DNA of 64,000 nucleotides from Streptosporangium saharense (GTDB lineage Bacteria; Actinomycetota; Actinomycetes; Streptosporangiales; Streptosporangiaceae). The stretch covers positions 186,001 to 250,000 of the forward strand of contig NZ_JACHJP010000007.1 of assembly GCF_014203715.1 (NCBI RefSeq). Direction: 5' to 3'. Numbering within the stretch: position 1 is the stretch's first letter; each line of letters starts with the position of its first letter. Shown here one piece after another: positions 36,201-44,800 of this stretch. The translations under genes were made by a program, and so were the position numbers. The notes beneath the pieces were generated by a model. It worked only from the letters and a program-made list of their open reading frames with translations, did no database searches and was not told the DNA's origin.

Positions 36201-37276
36201 TCGGCTACGGCGTCCACGTGATCGCCGCGACCAACAAGTGGTCGGAGTTCCGGCCGGGCATCCGGGACCTGTTCGGCACCAGGGTCGAGCTGAAGCTCGG
36301 CGACGCCTACGAGTCGGAGGTCAACCGCAAGTCGGCGCTGGCCGTGCCCGAGGGGGTTCCAGGGCGGGGACTCACCAAGGAGGGCCTGCACTTCCTGTCG
36401 GCGCTGCCGAGGATCGACGGCGTCAGGAAGGCCGACGACCTGTCCACCGGGGTGCGCGCCCTGGTCCACGCGGTCAGGGACGCCTGGCAGGGACCGCCCG
36501 CCCCGCCGGTCCGGCTGCTGCCCGCCGTACTGCCCGCGGCGACCCTGCCCGGCGCGGAGCAGACCGGGCGCGCCCGGATCCCGCTCGGCATCGACGAGGC
36601 GACGCTGTCGCCGGTGATGCTCGACTTCGAGGCCGACCCGCACTTCATCGTGGTCGGCGACACCGAGAGCGGGAAGTCGAACCTGCTGCGCGTCATCACC
36701 GAGGGGCTGGTCGCCCGGCAGACGCCGCAGGAGGCCATGATGATCGTGATCGACTACCGGCGCTCACTGCTCGACTCGGCGGCGACCGAGCACCGCATCG
36801 GCTACGCCGCCTCAAGCGCCGCCGCGACCGCCCTGATCAACGACGCCCGCGGCGCGCTGCTCAAGCGGCTGCCCCCGGCCGACCTCACCCCCGAGCAGCT
36901 TCGGGACAGGAGCTGGTGGCAGGGGTGCGACCTGTACATCGTGGTGGACGACTACGACCTGGTCGCGACCTCCTCCAACCCGTTGCTGCCGCTGGCCGAG
37001 CTGCTGCCGCAGGCCCGGGACATCGGACTGCACCTGGTGATGTCCCGTGCGATGGGCGGCGTCGGCAGGGCGATGTTCGACCCGATCATCCAGCGGGTCA
37101 AGGACATGGCCAGCCCCGCGGTGATCCTGTCCGGCAACAGGGACGAGGGCTTCCTGTTCGGCAATGTCCGCCCCCATCCGCTGCCGCCTGGCCGGGGTTA
37201 CTTCGTCGACCGGAGGTACGGCTCCCGCCTGACGCAGACGGCCTTCCTCTCACCCCCCGAGGAGACCGGCCAGTGA
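33284..37276 (+). CDS. eccC: T7SS motor ATPase EccC (single-chain, three FtsK/SpoIIIE ATPase domains)
   Basis: A 1330-residue membrane-anchored motor that recognises WXG100 signals and drives export. Two membrane helices lie near residues 40-85 (LLTYLPMAAGAAGMGLMFTA and IMYVASGLFAVSMMGMTVG). Three ATPase modules follow, each with a complete Walker A: GATGSGKSE (~484), GGTQSGKST (~840) and GDTESGKSN (~1124). Walker B-like strands are LFVVIDEFSE, VFLVVDGW and LYIVVDDYD. In some systems this is split in EccCa/EccCb; here it is one chain. GTG start with AGGAAGG about 10 nt upstream. A very long open frame opposite this gene is only its shadow. Confidence 0.96.
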   Translation: MSIVVVRRPERRPPPKPPRGEILLESPPEIPEVQPQGLTGLLTYLPMAAGAAGMGLMFTAGGNGNPIMYVASGLFAVSMMGMTVGQLGRQAGERKNRLNGLRRDYFRYLAQVRKKVRRAARQQREALEWSSPSPDSLWWVALGPRLWERRPRDDDFGTVRLGTGVQKLAIQLIPPDSKPVEDLDALAAGALRRFVRAHSTVSQLPVAVALHSFARVNLTGDPVAVRDLVRAMIAQTAVFHSPDDMRIMVCAGEEWMAQWEWIKWLPHALHPEETDAAGQVRLMTDNLAELDRLLGGTLKERARFKPGPSPDALPYHVLILDGGHVPHDSQLGTDAIQGVTVIDLSGSAGPIEEKNTLRIEVRPDGFFMVKIDHAGKVSSTRLGDPDRLDFLRTEGLARQLAPLRASTAKGGETQDALAVNTSLTDLLGVGEPTLLDPAVTWRPRAGRNRLRVPIGLGVDGRLVELDIKESAQGGMGPHGLVIGATGSGKSELLRTLVLGLAITHSSEILNFVLVDFKGGATFLGLDTLSHVSAVITNLEDELPLVDRMYDALHGEMVRRQELLRSAGNYASLRDYERAREQGVDLAPMPTLFVVIDEFSELLTAKPEFIELFVMIGRLGRSLGVHLLLASQRLEEGRLRGLDTHLSYRIGLRTFSAMESRVVLGVADAYELPSAPGNGYLKFETTGMTRFKAAYVSGPHQPDPMSSAARGGSAGLRQVVEYGPGFAPVPVVEEPPKELTTGEIPVERGAASLLDLVVGRLTGQGPAAHRIWLPPLGDPPTLAHLLPQLSVTPQLGLSTPSWAGRGRLHAAIGVIDKPFEQRSDPFWLDLSGAAGHVGLVGGTQSGKSTVLRTLITGMALTHTPREAQFYCLDFGGGSLAALEALPHVGGVASRLDGDRVRRTVAEVAALLQRRERDFAEQGIDSITAYRQRLADGAEGDGYGDVFLVVDGWLTVRQDFESLEPVITDLAARGLGYGVHVIAATNKWSEFRPGIRDLFGTRVELKLGDAYESEVNRKSALAVPEGVPGRGLTKEGLHFLSALPRIDGVRKADDLSTGVRALVHAVRDAWQGPPAPPVRLLPAVLPAATLPGAEQTGRARIPLGIDEATLSPVMLDFEADPHFIVVGDTESGKSNLLRVITEGLVARQTPQEAMMIVIDYRRSLLDSAATEHRIGYAASSAAATALINDARGALLKRLPPADLTPEQLRDRSWWQGCDLYIVVDDYDLVATSSNPLLPLAELLPQARDIGLHLVMSRAMGGVGRAMFDPIIQRVKDMASPAVILSGNRDEGFLFGNVRPHPLPPGRGYFVDRRYGSRLTQTAFLSPPEETGQ

Positions 37277-37383
37277 CTCCTGAAATTGTCCCAATAAGGA
37301 CACACTTATAGGCCAACCTGGGGATATGTAAGGAGCGTCTCCTCAGTGTTCACCGTTCGTCCCCCGCATGCTGGGAGCGCTCC

Positions 37384-37650
37384 TTGCTCAGACGTCTCGT
37401 GGTCTCCGCGGCCCTGGCCGCCTCCGTGCTCGTCCCCACCACCGCCTCCACCCTGGTGGCCACCGCGGCGCCCGCCGCCGCGACGGCCTCGTGCACCTAC
37501 CAGCGCTCCGGCAACCACTGGAACTGCGTCACCCCCGGCGCCTACTGCCCCGCCGCCGCCCACGGCAGGTACGGCTACGCCAAGGTCACCAAGCGCAGGT
37601 ACACGTGCACGCGCTACCCCAACGGGCAGTGGCGCTGGAAGCGCGGCTGA
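37384..37650 (+). CDS. Small secreted cysteine-rich basic protein
   Basis: An 88-residue exported protein: a Sec signal peptide (LRRLVVSAALAASVLVPTTA, cut near ATA-SC) and a mature part of about 50 residues with four cysteines (SCTYQ, WNCVT, AYCPA, YTCTR) and many basic and aromatic residues (HGRYGYAKVTKRRYTC). Two disulfides are likely. No known domain is recognised. It begins at a TTG with GGGAG upstream and sits just past eccC, 107 bp away, before a hairpin terminator. It could be a T7SS-linked or wall-acting peptide, but position is the only hint. Confidence 0.62.
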   Translation: MLRRLVVSAALAASVLVPTTASTLVATAAPAAATASCTYQRSGNHWNCVTPGAYCPAAAHGRYGYAKVTKRRYTCTRYPNGQWRWKRG

Positions 37651-37659
37651 GCGAAGCAC

Positions 37660-37695
37660 GGCGCCCCGTCCTCCCACGCGGTACGGCGGGGCGCC
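37660..37695 (+). terminator. Hairpin terminator after the small secreted protein
   Basis: GGCGCCCCG (37660-37668) pairs with CGGGGCGCC (37687-37695). It is 10 bp past the stop codon. Confidence 0.65.
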
Positions 37696-37894
37696 CCCGG
37701 CAGGATGTCAGCGGAAAAACCCTCGTATTGACATGGGGTAAACGCAAGCGTCCGAACCATATCTTTCATATATAAGATTTGATTAATACCCTCCGCCGAC
37801 CACTTCGGGGAGGATCACATTTCCATTACGTCGCCTCAGATCCCCACCCCTTTTCTTAGACTTTTTTCACACAACGCCCCTAATGTTCGTGCGC

Positions 37895-38893
37895 ATGGAA
37901 GAAACCAGCGCACAGAAACCGAACCGTCGGGAACTCCTCATCGCGGGCGGGGTCAGCATCGCCGCAGCCGGGCTTGGCGCCGGCTACCTGGCCTCCTCCG
38001 CGTCCGCGAGCACGACGGCCGGTTCGGCGCACACCCCCACTCCCACCATCCCCACCCCCACGAGCAAGCTGTGCCTGCCCCTGTCCAAGGAGACCATCGA
38101 GGGTCCCTACTACCTGGACTACGACAAGTACCGGTCGGACATCACCGAGCACAAGCCGGGTGTCCCGCTGCTGCTGCGCATCCGGATCGTCGACTCGGAG
38201 AACTGCAGGCCGCTGCGCAACAAGGCCGTGGACATCTGGCACTGCGACGCCCTCGGCATCTACTCCAGCTACGAGAAGTCCTCCTCCGGTGACGGCCCCG
38301 GGTTCCCGACCGCTTTCCCCACGGCCTTCCCGACCGACGCCCCCACCGGGTTCCCGACGGCCTTCCCCACCGGTGGCCCCGGTGGCGGCATGCACGCCGA
38401 GCCCGACAGCAGCACCACCTACTTCCGTGGCTTCCAGATGACCGACAGGAACGGCTGGGTCACCTTCAGGAGCGCCTTCCCCGGCTGGTACATCGGCCGC
38501 GCGATCCACATCCACGTCAAGGTGCACGTCAACGGTGTCTTCCGGCACGGCGCCTACCTGGGCGGCAACGACTGCCACACCGGCCAGCTCTACTTCCCCG
38601 AGAAGCTCATCGAGGCAGTCTCCGCGCTGAGGCCGTACTCGACCAACACCAAGCCCCGCACCACCAACGCGCAGGACATGCTCTACACCGGCGACACCGC
38701 CGCCGACGGCATGCTCAGCGTGCAGTACGACCGCAGGCACGTGGCCAGGGGGATCAGCGCCTCGATCACCCTCGGCGTCGATCCCGACGCCGTGCACGAC
38801 GGGCAGGACTGGCCGGGCGGCCCCTTCCCGCCGTTCCCCACCGCCCCTCCCGGGACGCCGACCCCCACTCCCTCCCCCTCCCCGGGGTCCTGA
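37895..38893 (+). CDS. Exported intradiol ring-cleavage dioxygenase-like protein
   Basis: A 332-residue secreted enzyme of the protocatechuate/catechol dioxygenase fold. A twin-Arg-like start (KPNRRELLIAGG) suggests Tat export of a folded metalloprotein. The non-haem iron ligands of the family are two Tyr and two His; here YYLDY, WHCDALGIYSS, FPGWYIGRAIHIHVKVHV match. Between them a Pro-rich insertion (FPTAFPT repeats, residues ~135-160) is unusual, and the end is Pro/Thr-rich. Extracellular members are known in bacteria acting on aromatic polymers or lignin-like compounds; the substrate here is unknown. ATG 37895 is preferred to an ATG 4 codons upstream. AT-rich promoter region at 37730-37880. 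Confidence 0.85.
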   Translation: MEETSAQKPNRRELLIAGGVSIAAAGLGAGYLASSASASTTAGSAHTPTPTIPTPTSKLCLPLSKETIEGPYYLDYDKYRSDITEHKPGVPLLLRIRIVDSENCRPLRNKAVDIWHCDALGIYSSYEKSSSGDGPGFPTAFPTAFPTDAPTGFPTAFPTGGPGGGMHAEPDSSTTYFRGFQMTDRNGWVTFRSAFPGWYIGRAIHIHVKVHVNGVFRHGAYLGGNDCHTGQLYFPEKLIEAVSALRPYSTNTKPRTTNAQDMLYTGDTAADGMLSVQYDRRHVARGISASITLGVDPDAVHDGQDWPGGPFPPFPTAPPGTPTPTPSPSPGS

Positions 38894-38913
38894 CGCCGAA
38901 CGTCCGACCCTCC

Positions 38914-38942
38914 GGCACGCCGCATCCCACCGGCGGCGTGCC
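38914..38942 (+). terminator. Hairpin terminator of the dioxygenase gene
   Basis: GGCACGCCG (38914-38922) pairs with CGGCGTGCC (38934-38942), 20 bp after the stop. Confidence 0.65.
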
Positions 38943-39021
38943 CGGCGCCCGTGACGGTCCCGGGCGTTCCCTGGGTGGATCACCAGGACGGGCTGGTTTG
39001 TCAGAGATCACACCCGTATTC

Positions 39022-39055
39022 CTGTCCGATCGGTCAGATCTGACCGATCGGACAG
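39022..39055. promoter_or_regulatory. 34-bp perfect palindromic operator upstream of TetR-MMPL
   Basis: The 17-bp half CTGTCCGATCGGTCAGA is followed at once by its exact reverse complement. Each half holds its own 8-bp palindrome CCGATCGG (39026-39033 and 39044-39051) around a central TCAGATCTGA. It ends 13 bp before the TetR start codon, the classic place for self-control by that repressor. Confidence 0.88.
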
Positions 39056-39068
39056 TTATTGTGGGGGT

Positions 39069-39623
39069 ATGGCACGTCCCCCTTCCGCGCTGCGCGAGCA
39101 CATCCTGCGCTCGGCGCTGCGACTGTTCGCGGAGAGCGGTTACAAGGGCACCTCGCTGCACGACATCGCCCAGGTCACCGGCTGCTCGAAGGCGGCGCTG
39201 CTCTACCACTTCGCGAGCAAGGACGCGATCCTCACCGAGCTGCTGACCCCGGCGGGCGAGGGCCTGGCCGCGCTGAGGGCCCGGCTCACCGGCCTGGACG
39301 GTGCGGCGGCGGCGCGGGAGGCCGTCACCGGCTTCGTGGACCTGGCCCTGCGCTTCCGGCTCGAAGTCCGGGTCCTGTTCCAGGACATCCCCATGATGAC
39401 CACCCACCCGGCGCTCGGCGCCGTCCCCGCCGTCGTCGAACTGCTGCTGACGGCGCTGGCCGGGGGCTCGACCGCGCCCCCGGACACGGTGGCCGCCCAC
39501 ATGGTCCTGGGCGCCGTCTCCGTCACCGCCGCCGACGACCTCGGCGTGCCCGAGGAGGTCCTGCGCGCCGAGATGATCCGCGGCGCGCTACGGACCCTGG
39601 GCCGCGCGCCCGACCACCCCTGA
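39069..39623 (+). CDS. TetR-family repressor, likely controls the following MMPL transporter
   Basis: A 184-residue regulator. The N-terminal helix-turn-helix (ALRLFAESGYKGTSLHDIAQ then VTGCSKAALLYHFASKDAIL) is typical TetR, followed by a variable ligand-binding half (FRLEVRVLFQDIPMMTTHPA). It probably binds the 34-bp palindrome just upstream and represses itself and the MMPL gene 33 bp downstream until a substrate of the pump arrives. The ligand is unknown. Confidence 0.9.
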   Translation: MARPPSALREHILRSALRLFAESGYKGTSLHDIAQVTGCSKAALLYHFASKDAILTELLTPAGEGLAALRARLTGLDGAAAAREAVTGFVDLALRFRLEVRVLFQDIPMMTTHPALGAVPAVVELLLTALAGGSTAPPDTVAAHMVLGAVSVTAADDLGVPEEVLRAEMIRGALRTLGRAPDHP

Positions 39624-39656
39624 GTTCCACCTCGCTGAACGGACCCCTCCTTCTCC

Positions 39657-41819
39657 ATGGCTGCTGTGCTGTACCGGCTCGGCCGGTTCTCCTTCCGCAG
39701 GCGCGGGCGCGTGCTCGCCGCCTGGCTGATCCTGCTCGCCCTGCTCGGCGGGGCCGCCGCCGCGTTCTCCGGGCCGACGACCGACAACTTCACCATGCCC
39801 GGCACCGAGTCGCAGCGGGCGCTCGACTCCCTGCGGCGGCAGTTCCCGCAGGCGGGCGGCACGACCGGCACCATCGTCGTCGCCGCGCCCGAGGGCGGCA
39901 GACTCGACCCGGCCGCCGTCGCGCCGATCGTGCGTGAGGCGGCCGCCGTACCCGGCGTGCTCGCCGCGCTCGACCCCTTCCAGGTCGGCGCCGTCTCCCC
40001 CGACGGCCGCCACGCGCTGGTCCAGGTCCAGTTCGCCAGCCCCCTCGACAAGGTCACCGACGCCCAGCGCGCGGCCTACGAGAAGGCCGGGGCCTCCGTC
40101 CAGGGCCTGCGGGTCGAGCACGGCGGCGAGGTCATGAAGGCCGAGGTGGAGATCGGCTCGACCGAGGCGTTCGGCGTCCTGGTCGCCGCCGTCGTCCTCG
40201 TCGTCACCTTCGGCTCCCTGGTCGCGGCGGGCATGACCCTGCTCAACGCCCTGATCGGCGTCGGAGCCGGGATGGCGGGCCTGTTCTCCCTGTCCGGCGT
40301 GGTCGAGCTGAGCACCGTCGCCCCGGTCCTGGCGCTGATGCTCGGCCTGGCCGTGGGCATCGACTACTCCCTGTTCATCACCTCCCGCTACCGCCAGTTC
40401 CTGGCGGAGGGCCTGGAGGCCGAGGAGGCCGTGGGACGGGCCACCGGCACCGCCGGTTCCGCCGTCGTCTTCGCCGGGGCCACCGTGATCATCGCCCTCG
40501 CGGGCCTGGCCGTGGTCGGCATCCCGTTCCTGAGCGTCATGGGCCTGGCCGCCGCGGCGACGGTCGCGCTGGCCGTACTCGTCGCGCTCACCCTGCTGCC
40601 CGCCATCCTCGGCTTCGCGGGCGCGCGCGTACTGCCCCGTAAACAGCGAGCAGGAAAGGCGCCTGGCGACTCAGGTGACGGGCGCGAGGCCATGGGTTTC
40701 CGGTGGGGACGGCTCGTCACCCGCCTGCGCGTCCCGGTGCTCGTCGTCGCCGTCATCGTGCTCGGCGCGCTCGCCCTGCCCGCCAGGGACATGCGCCTGG
40801 CGCTGCCCGACGCGGGCACCGCGGCCGAGGGTTCGGCGGCCCGCAGGGCGTACGACCTGATCAGCGAGGGGTTCGGCCCCGGCTTCAACGGCCGTCTGAT
40901 CGCCGTCGTCACCGGCGACGACGCCCAGGCCACCGCGAACGCCGCCAAGCAGGCCGCGACCGCCATCCAGACCACCCCGGGGGTGCTGGCCGTCGCCCCG
41001 CCGCAGGCCAACCCCCAGGGCACGACCGCGCTGCTGACCGTCATCCCCAAGACGGGTCCCGCCGACGCCGCGACCGAGCAGACCGTGCACACCATCCGTG
41101 AGCGGCTGAACGGCATCGAGGGCGCCCACATCGCGCTCTCCGGCGTGACCGCGATCGGCATCGACGTCTCGGCGAAGCTCGCCGACGCGATGCCCGTCTA
41201 CCTGCTGCTCGTGGTCGGCCTGTCGATCCTGCTGCTCCTGCTGGTCTTCCGGTCGATCCTGGTCCCGCTGAAGGCCGCGCTCGGCTTCCTGCTCACGATC
41301 GGCGCCACGTTCGGCATCACCGTGGCCATCTTCCAGCAGGGCCACCTGGCGGACCTGCTCGGCGTCGGCAGGCCGGGACCGCTGGTCAGCTTCCTGCCGA
41401 TCCTGCTCATCGGCATCCTGTTCGGCCTGGCCATGGACTACGAGGTCTTCCTGGTCTCGCGCATGCGGGAGGACTTCGTCCACGGCGACACCGCCCAGCA
41501 GGCGACCGTGAACGGCCTGGGCCACAACGCCCGCGTCGTCACCGCCGCCGCGCTCATCATGACCTCCGTCTTCGGCGGCTTCGTCTTCATGCACGACCCG
41601 ATCATCAAGTCCATGGGCTTCGCGCTGGCGATCGGCGTGCTCATCGACGCCTTCGTCGTCCGCATGACGCTGGTGCCCGCCGTGATGTCGCTGCTCGGCC
41701 GTTCCGCCTGGTGGCTGCCCCGGCCCCTCGCCCGCGTCCTGCCCAACCTCGACATCGAGGGCGAGAGCCTCAACCACCGGACGGAGGAGACCGTGCCGCC
41801 GGTCCTCACGGGGTCCTAG
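39657..41819 (+). CDS. MMPL-family RND transporter
   Basis: A 720-residue inner-membrane exporter with about twelve helices in two halves, each opened by a long outer loop. The start RFSFRRRGRVLAAWLILLAL is followed by a GGAAAAFSG stretch and loop 1; the GLAVGIDYSLFITSRYRQFL signature (helix 4, with the IDYS proton-relay Asp) occurs once, and the second half has GLAMDYEVFLVSRMREDF. Such proteins export lipids or drugs in actinobacteria. It follows its TetR repressor by 33 bp. Its stop codon shares CTAG with the convergent nSTAND gene, and no terminator lies between. Confidence 0.93.
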   Translation: MAAVLYRLGRFSFRRRGRVLAAWLILLALLGGAAAAFSGPTTDNFTMPGTESQRALDSLRRQFPQAGGTTGTIVVAAPEGGRLDPAAVAPIVREAAAVPGVLAALDPFQVGAVSPDGRHALVQVQFASPLDKVTDAQRAAYEKAGASVQGLRVEHGGEVMKAEVEIGSTEAFGVLVAAVVLVVTFGSLVAAGMTLLNALIGVGAGMAGLFSLSGVVELSTVAPVLALMLGLAVGIDYSLFITSRYRQFLAEGLEAEEAVGRATGTAGSAVVFAGATVIIALAGLAVVGIPFLSVMGLAAAATVALAVLVALTLLPAILGFAGARVLPRKQRAGKAPGDSGDGREAMGFRWGRLVTRLRVPVLVVAVIVLGALALPARDMRLALPDAGTAAEGSAARRAYDLISEGFGPGFNGRLIAVVTGDDAQATANAAKQAATAIQTTPGVLAVAPPQANPQGTTALLTVIPKTGPADAATEQTVHTIRERLNGIEGAHIALSGVTAIGIDVSAKLADAMPVYLLLVVGLSILLLLLVFRSILVPLKAALGFLLTIGATFGITVAIFQQGHLADLLGVGRPGPLVSFLPILLIGILFGLAMDYEVFLVSRMREDFVHGDTAQQATVNGLGHNARVVTAAALIMTSVFGGFVFMHDPIIKSMGFALAIGVLIDAFVVRMTLVPAVMSLLGRSAWWLPRPLARVLPNLDIEGESLNHRTEETVPPVLTGS

Positions 41820-44800
41820 GCGCAGGTCGACCGGTAGGGGTAGCCGGGGAAGTAGGCCGCCCAGTCATCGGGACCGAGCCCCTGGCCTGCCCGTCGGCAG
41901 ACGGTTCCCGCCGCGGCGGCCGGGCTCAGGTCGTAGCGCCCGAGGGGAACGTGCTCCCCGGCCACGTACAGGGTGTCGCGATCGACGGCCAGCGCGGCGA
42001 CGAACCCGGCCGGGGTGGTGATGGGCGCCCCGACCGGCTGCCGGGTCGCGGTGTCCCACAGCTGTGTCGCACCGCCGACCGTACCGACCGCGAGGACGCT
42101 CCCGTCGGCGGAGAAGGCCAGCGCGCTGACCCAGTTCAAGGCGTCCGGCGAGGTGGGGGTCAGCCCACCGAGCTGGCGCCGTACGGTGCCGTCCCACAGG
42201 ACGGTCTGTCCCGTCTGGTCCCCGGCGGCGAGGAACCTGCCGTCGGGGCTGAAGGCCAGCGCGCTGGCCGGACGGGGACCACTCGCGCGTACGGCGACGC
42301 GCCCGGCTGCGAGGTCGGCGACCCGGCCCTCCGAGGTGACCAGTAACCGCCCGGCGGGGTCCAGGGCGATCCTGCCGTCGAGGCCGGGGACGGTCGTGGT
42401 CGCGACTCCCCGGCCCAGGTCCCACAGGGTGAGCGAGCCGCCCGTGGGCGACCCGCTCACCAGCAGGGACGCCCCGTCCCGGGTGTAGGCGAGGGACCCT
42501 GCGCCGGTGGAGGGATCGGCCCTGCCGACGACGCGCCGCCCGGCGAGGTCCCACAGCTCGGCCCTGAACGGCCTGGCGTGGGTGTCACCGTAGGCCAGGA
42601 CCTTCCCGTCGGGCCGGAACGCCGCAATCACGTGACATCCGGGATCCGGCGTCTCACAGGGGACCGGAGGAGGACCGGGAAGCCGCCGTCCGGTCCTGAC
42701 GTCACGGAGCTCGACCCGGTTCGCGTAGATGGTGGCGAGCGTGCTTCCGTCAGGGCTGAAGAGGGCGGAGGTGGCGCTCTCGTCCCGCCAGTCGGCGTTG
42801 ACGACGGAGTTCAGCCGCAGCGTCCTGACGGTCGCGGGCCACGAACGGGAGTTGGGCGTCCCGGCGAGGTAACGCACCCGGTCGGCGGCCGGGTCGATCC
42901 TGATGTCGAAGGCGTGCTCACCGGCGAGCGGGTGGCGGAACACCGGGGCGTCCAGGACGTCGACCCGCCACACGAGGAGTTCGTCGGCGTTGGCCGTCGC
43001 CAGGAAGGCGCCGTCCGCGCTGAAACCGATCTCGTCCACGCCGGGTTCGTCGATGCGGGGAAGCTCCCTGCCCGAGGGCAGCTCCCAGAGCCGGACCTCG
43101 GCCCCGGTGGCCAGCACCAGCAGCCGCCCGTCGGGGGACAGAAGTGGACGTTCTTCCTGGCACTGCTTGAAGGAGAGCACGGGCAGGCGCGGGACGTGCA
43201 GATCACGGCCCGTCCTGAGGTCCCACACCCGCACCGGCGCGCCGGGCACGCACAGGACCATCGTCGTGTCGTCGGCGCTGAGCGCGGCGTCCGGGGCGTC
43301 CGGTTCGAGTGTCTGGCGCCCGTCCTGCGTCCTGCGCAGCAACATGAGGGCGGACGGCCACTCCCACGGCCGTCTGGTGGACTCCTTCCTCGGGAGGTCC
43401 GTTTCGACGACCAGCCGTCTGGTGGCGGTGTCCCAGACACGGACGCGGTAGCGGGAGCCGTCCGCCCGGTAGGTGACGAGGCGCCGTCCGCTCGGGGAGA
43501 ACTCCACCCCCCGGTTGACGTTGTCGAGCGGCGCCGGGTCCTCGCGGCCGGTCGCCATGTCCCGCGGCGTCACCCTGACCTCCTCGGCGGAGGCGGGCCG
43601 CAGGATGGGCAGCCAGGGTGGGTCTCCCCGGCCCTCCCCCGTGTCGGCCAGCCACCCGGCCGGACCCGGCGTGGTCGCGACGGCCCGATGGGTCTCCAGG
43701 TCCCAGCGGACGGTCCGGTCAGCGCCGACGCTGAACAGGGACCGGCCGTCCTGGCTGAGCCAGCGCATGGTTCCCGGCCCGGTCTGGGGGTCGGTGAAGG
43801 TGTCCTGCTGTGCCTGGAGGCTGGCCGTACGGAGGTTCGCGCGTGTCTCGGGAAGGTCGGCCAGGTGCCACGCGGCCAGGCTGAGCCGCATGGACAGCTT
43901 CGGGTCGCTCTGGCGCAGGCTCGCGGCGGCCCCGGCGACGCGGCGGGCGTGCGCCTCGCGCTCCTGCCGGTCGTGGGTGCGGCTCTGCTGCCAGGCCAGC
44001 GACCCCGTGATCACCAGGACGGTCGCCAGCGCGCAGATGAGGACGGTCCGCAGCCTGCTCCTGCGGCGCTCGCCACGGCGGCCCGCCGTACTGGCCGTGA
44101 GGAAGTCCCGTTCGAGCGGGGTGAGCGTGTCGAGCCGCCCGGCGAGGTGCTCCCGAGCCAGGGAAAGGCGCAGGCCACGGTAGAGACCTCCGGGGTCGCG
44201 GTCGTGCGCCTGCCAGGCGTCGGCGGCCTCGGTGAGGCGGCGGTGCACGCGCAGGCGTTCGCGGTCCTCCTCGACCCAGCCGCGCAGGCGGGGCCAGGCG
44301 GTCAGCAGCGCCTCGTGCGCCAGGTCGGCCGTCTCCTCGTCGAGGGTGATCAGGCGGGCGTCGGCCAGCCGTTCCAGCAGCAGCGGACTCGGGTCGTCAG
44401 GCCGTCCGGTGACCAGCTCGGCGCGCCTCGCCGGGCGCCGGGTGTCCTGGGCGCCCGCCTCCCCCGGGGTGACCAGGCGCGGCAGCAGGTGGCGCAGCCG
44501 TTCGCGCTGCTCGGGGGTGAGCCGCGCGTGGAGCTCCTCCGAGGTGCGGGCGACGGCGCCGTGGATGCCGCCCGCCGCCTCGTAGTCCTCGACGGTCAGG
44601 GCCTTGCCGTGGTGGCGGCGCCAGGTCTCCAGCAGGGCGTGCGACATCAGCGGCAACCCGCCGGGCTGCCCGCCGACCTCGTCGAGGATCCGCGCGGTCA
44701 GTTCGCGCTGCACGATCAGCCCGGCCGCCGTCGCGGGTTTGACGATCGCCTCACGCAGCTCGGCCCCGCTCATCGGCCCGACCGGCACGGTGGCGTCCCT

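Noticed and set aside
33122..36643. 1173-codon open frame on the minus strand opposite eccC
   Set aside because: It is the antisense shadow of a clear EccC gene; its composition (runs of Arg, Gly, Val, Gln) matches the codon mirror of high-GC coding and shows no domain.
37744..37800. AT-rich patch as an origin or att site
   Set aside because: No DnaA boxes, no repeats with another site and no integrase nearby; a promoter for the dioxygenase gene is the simpler reading.
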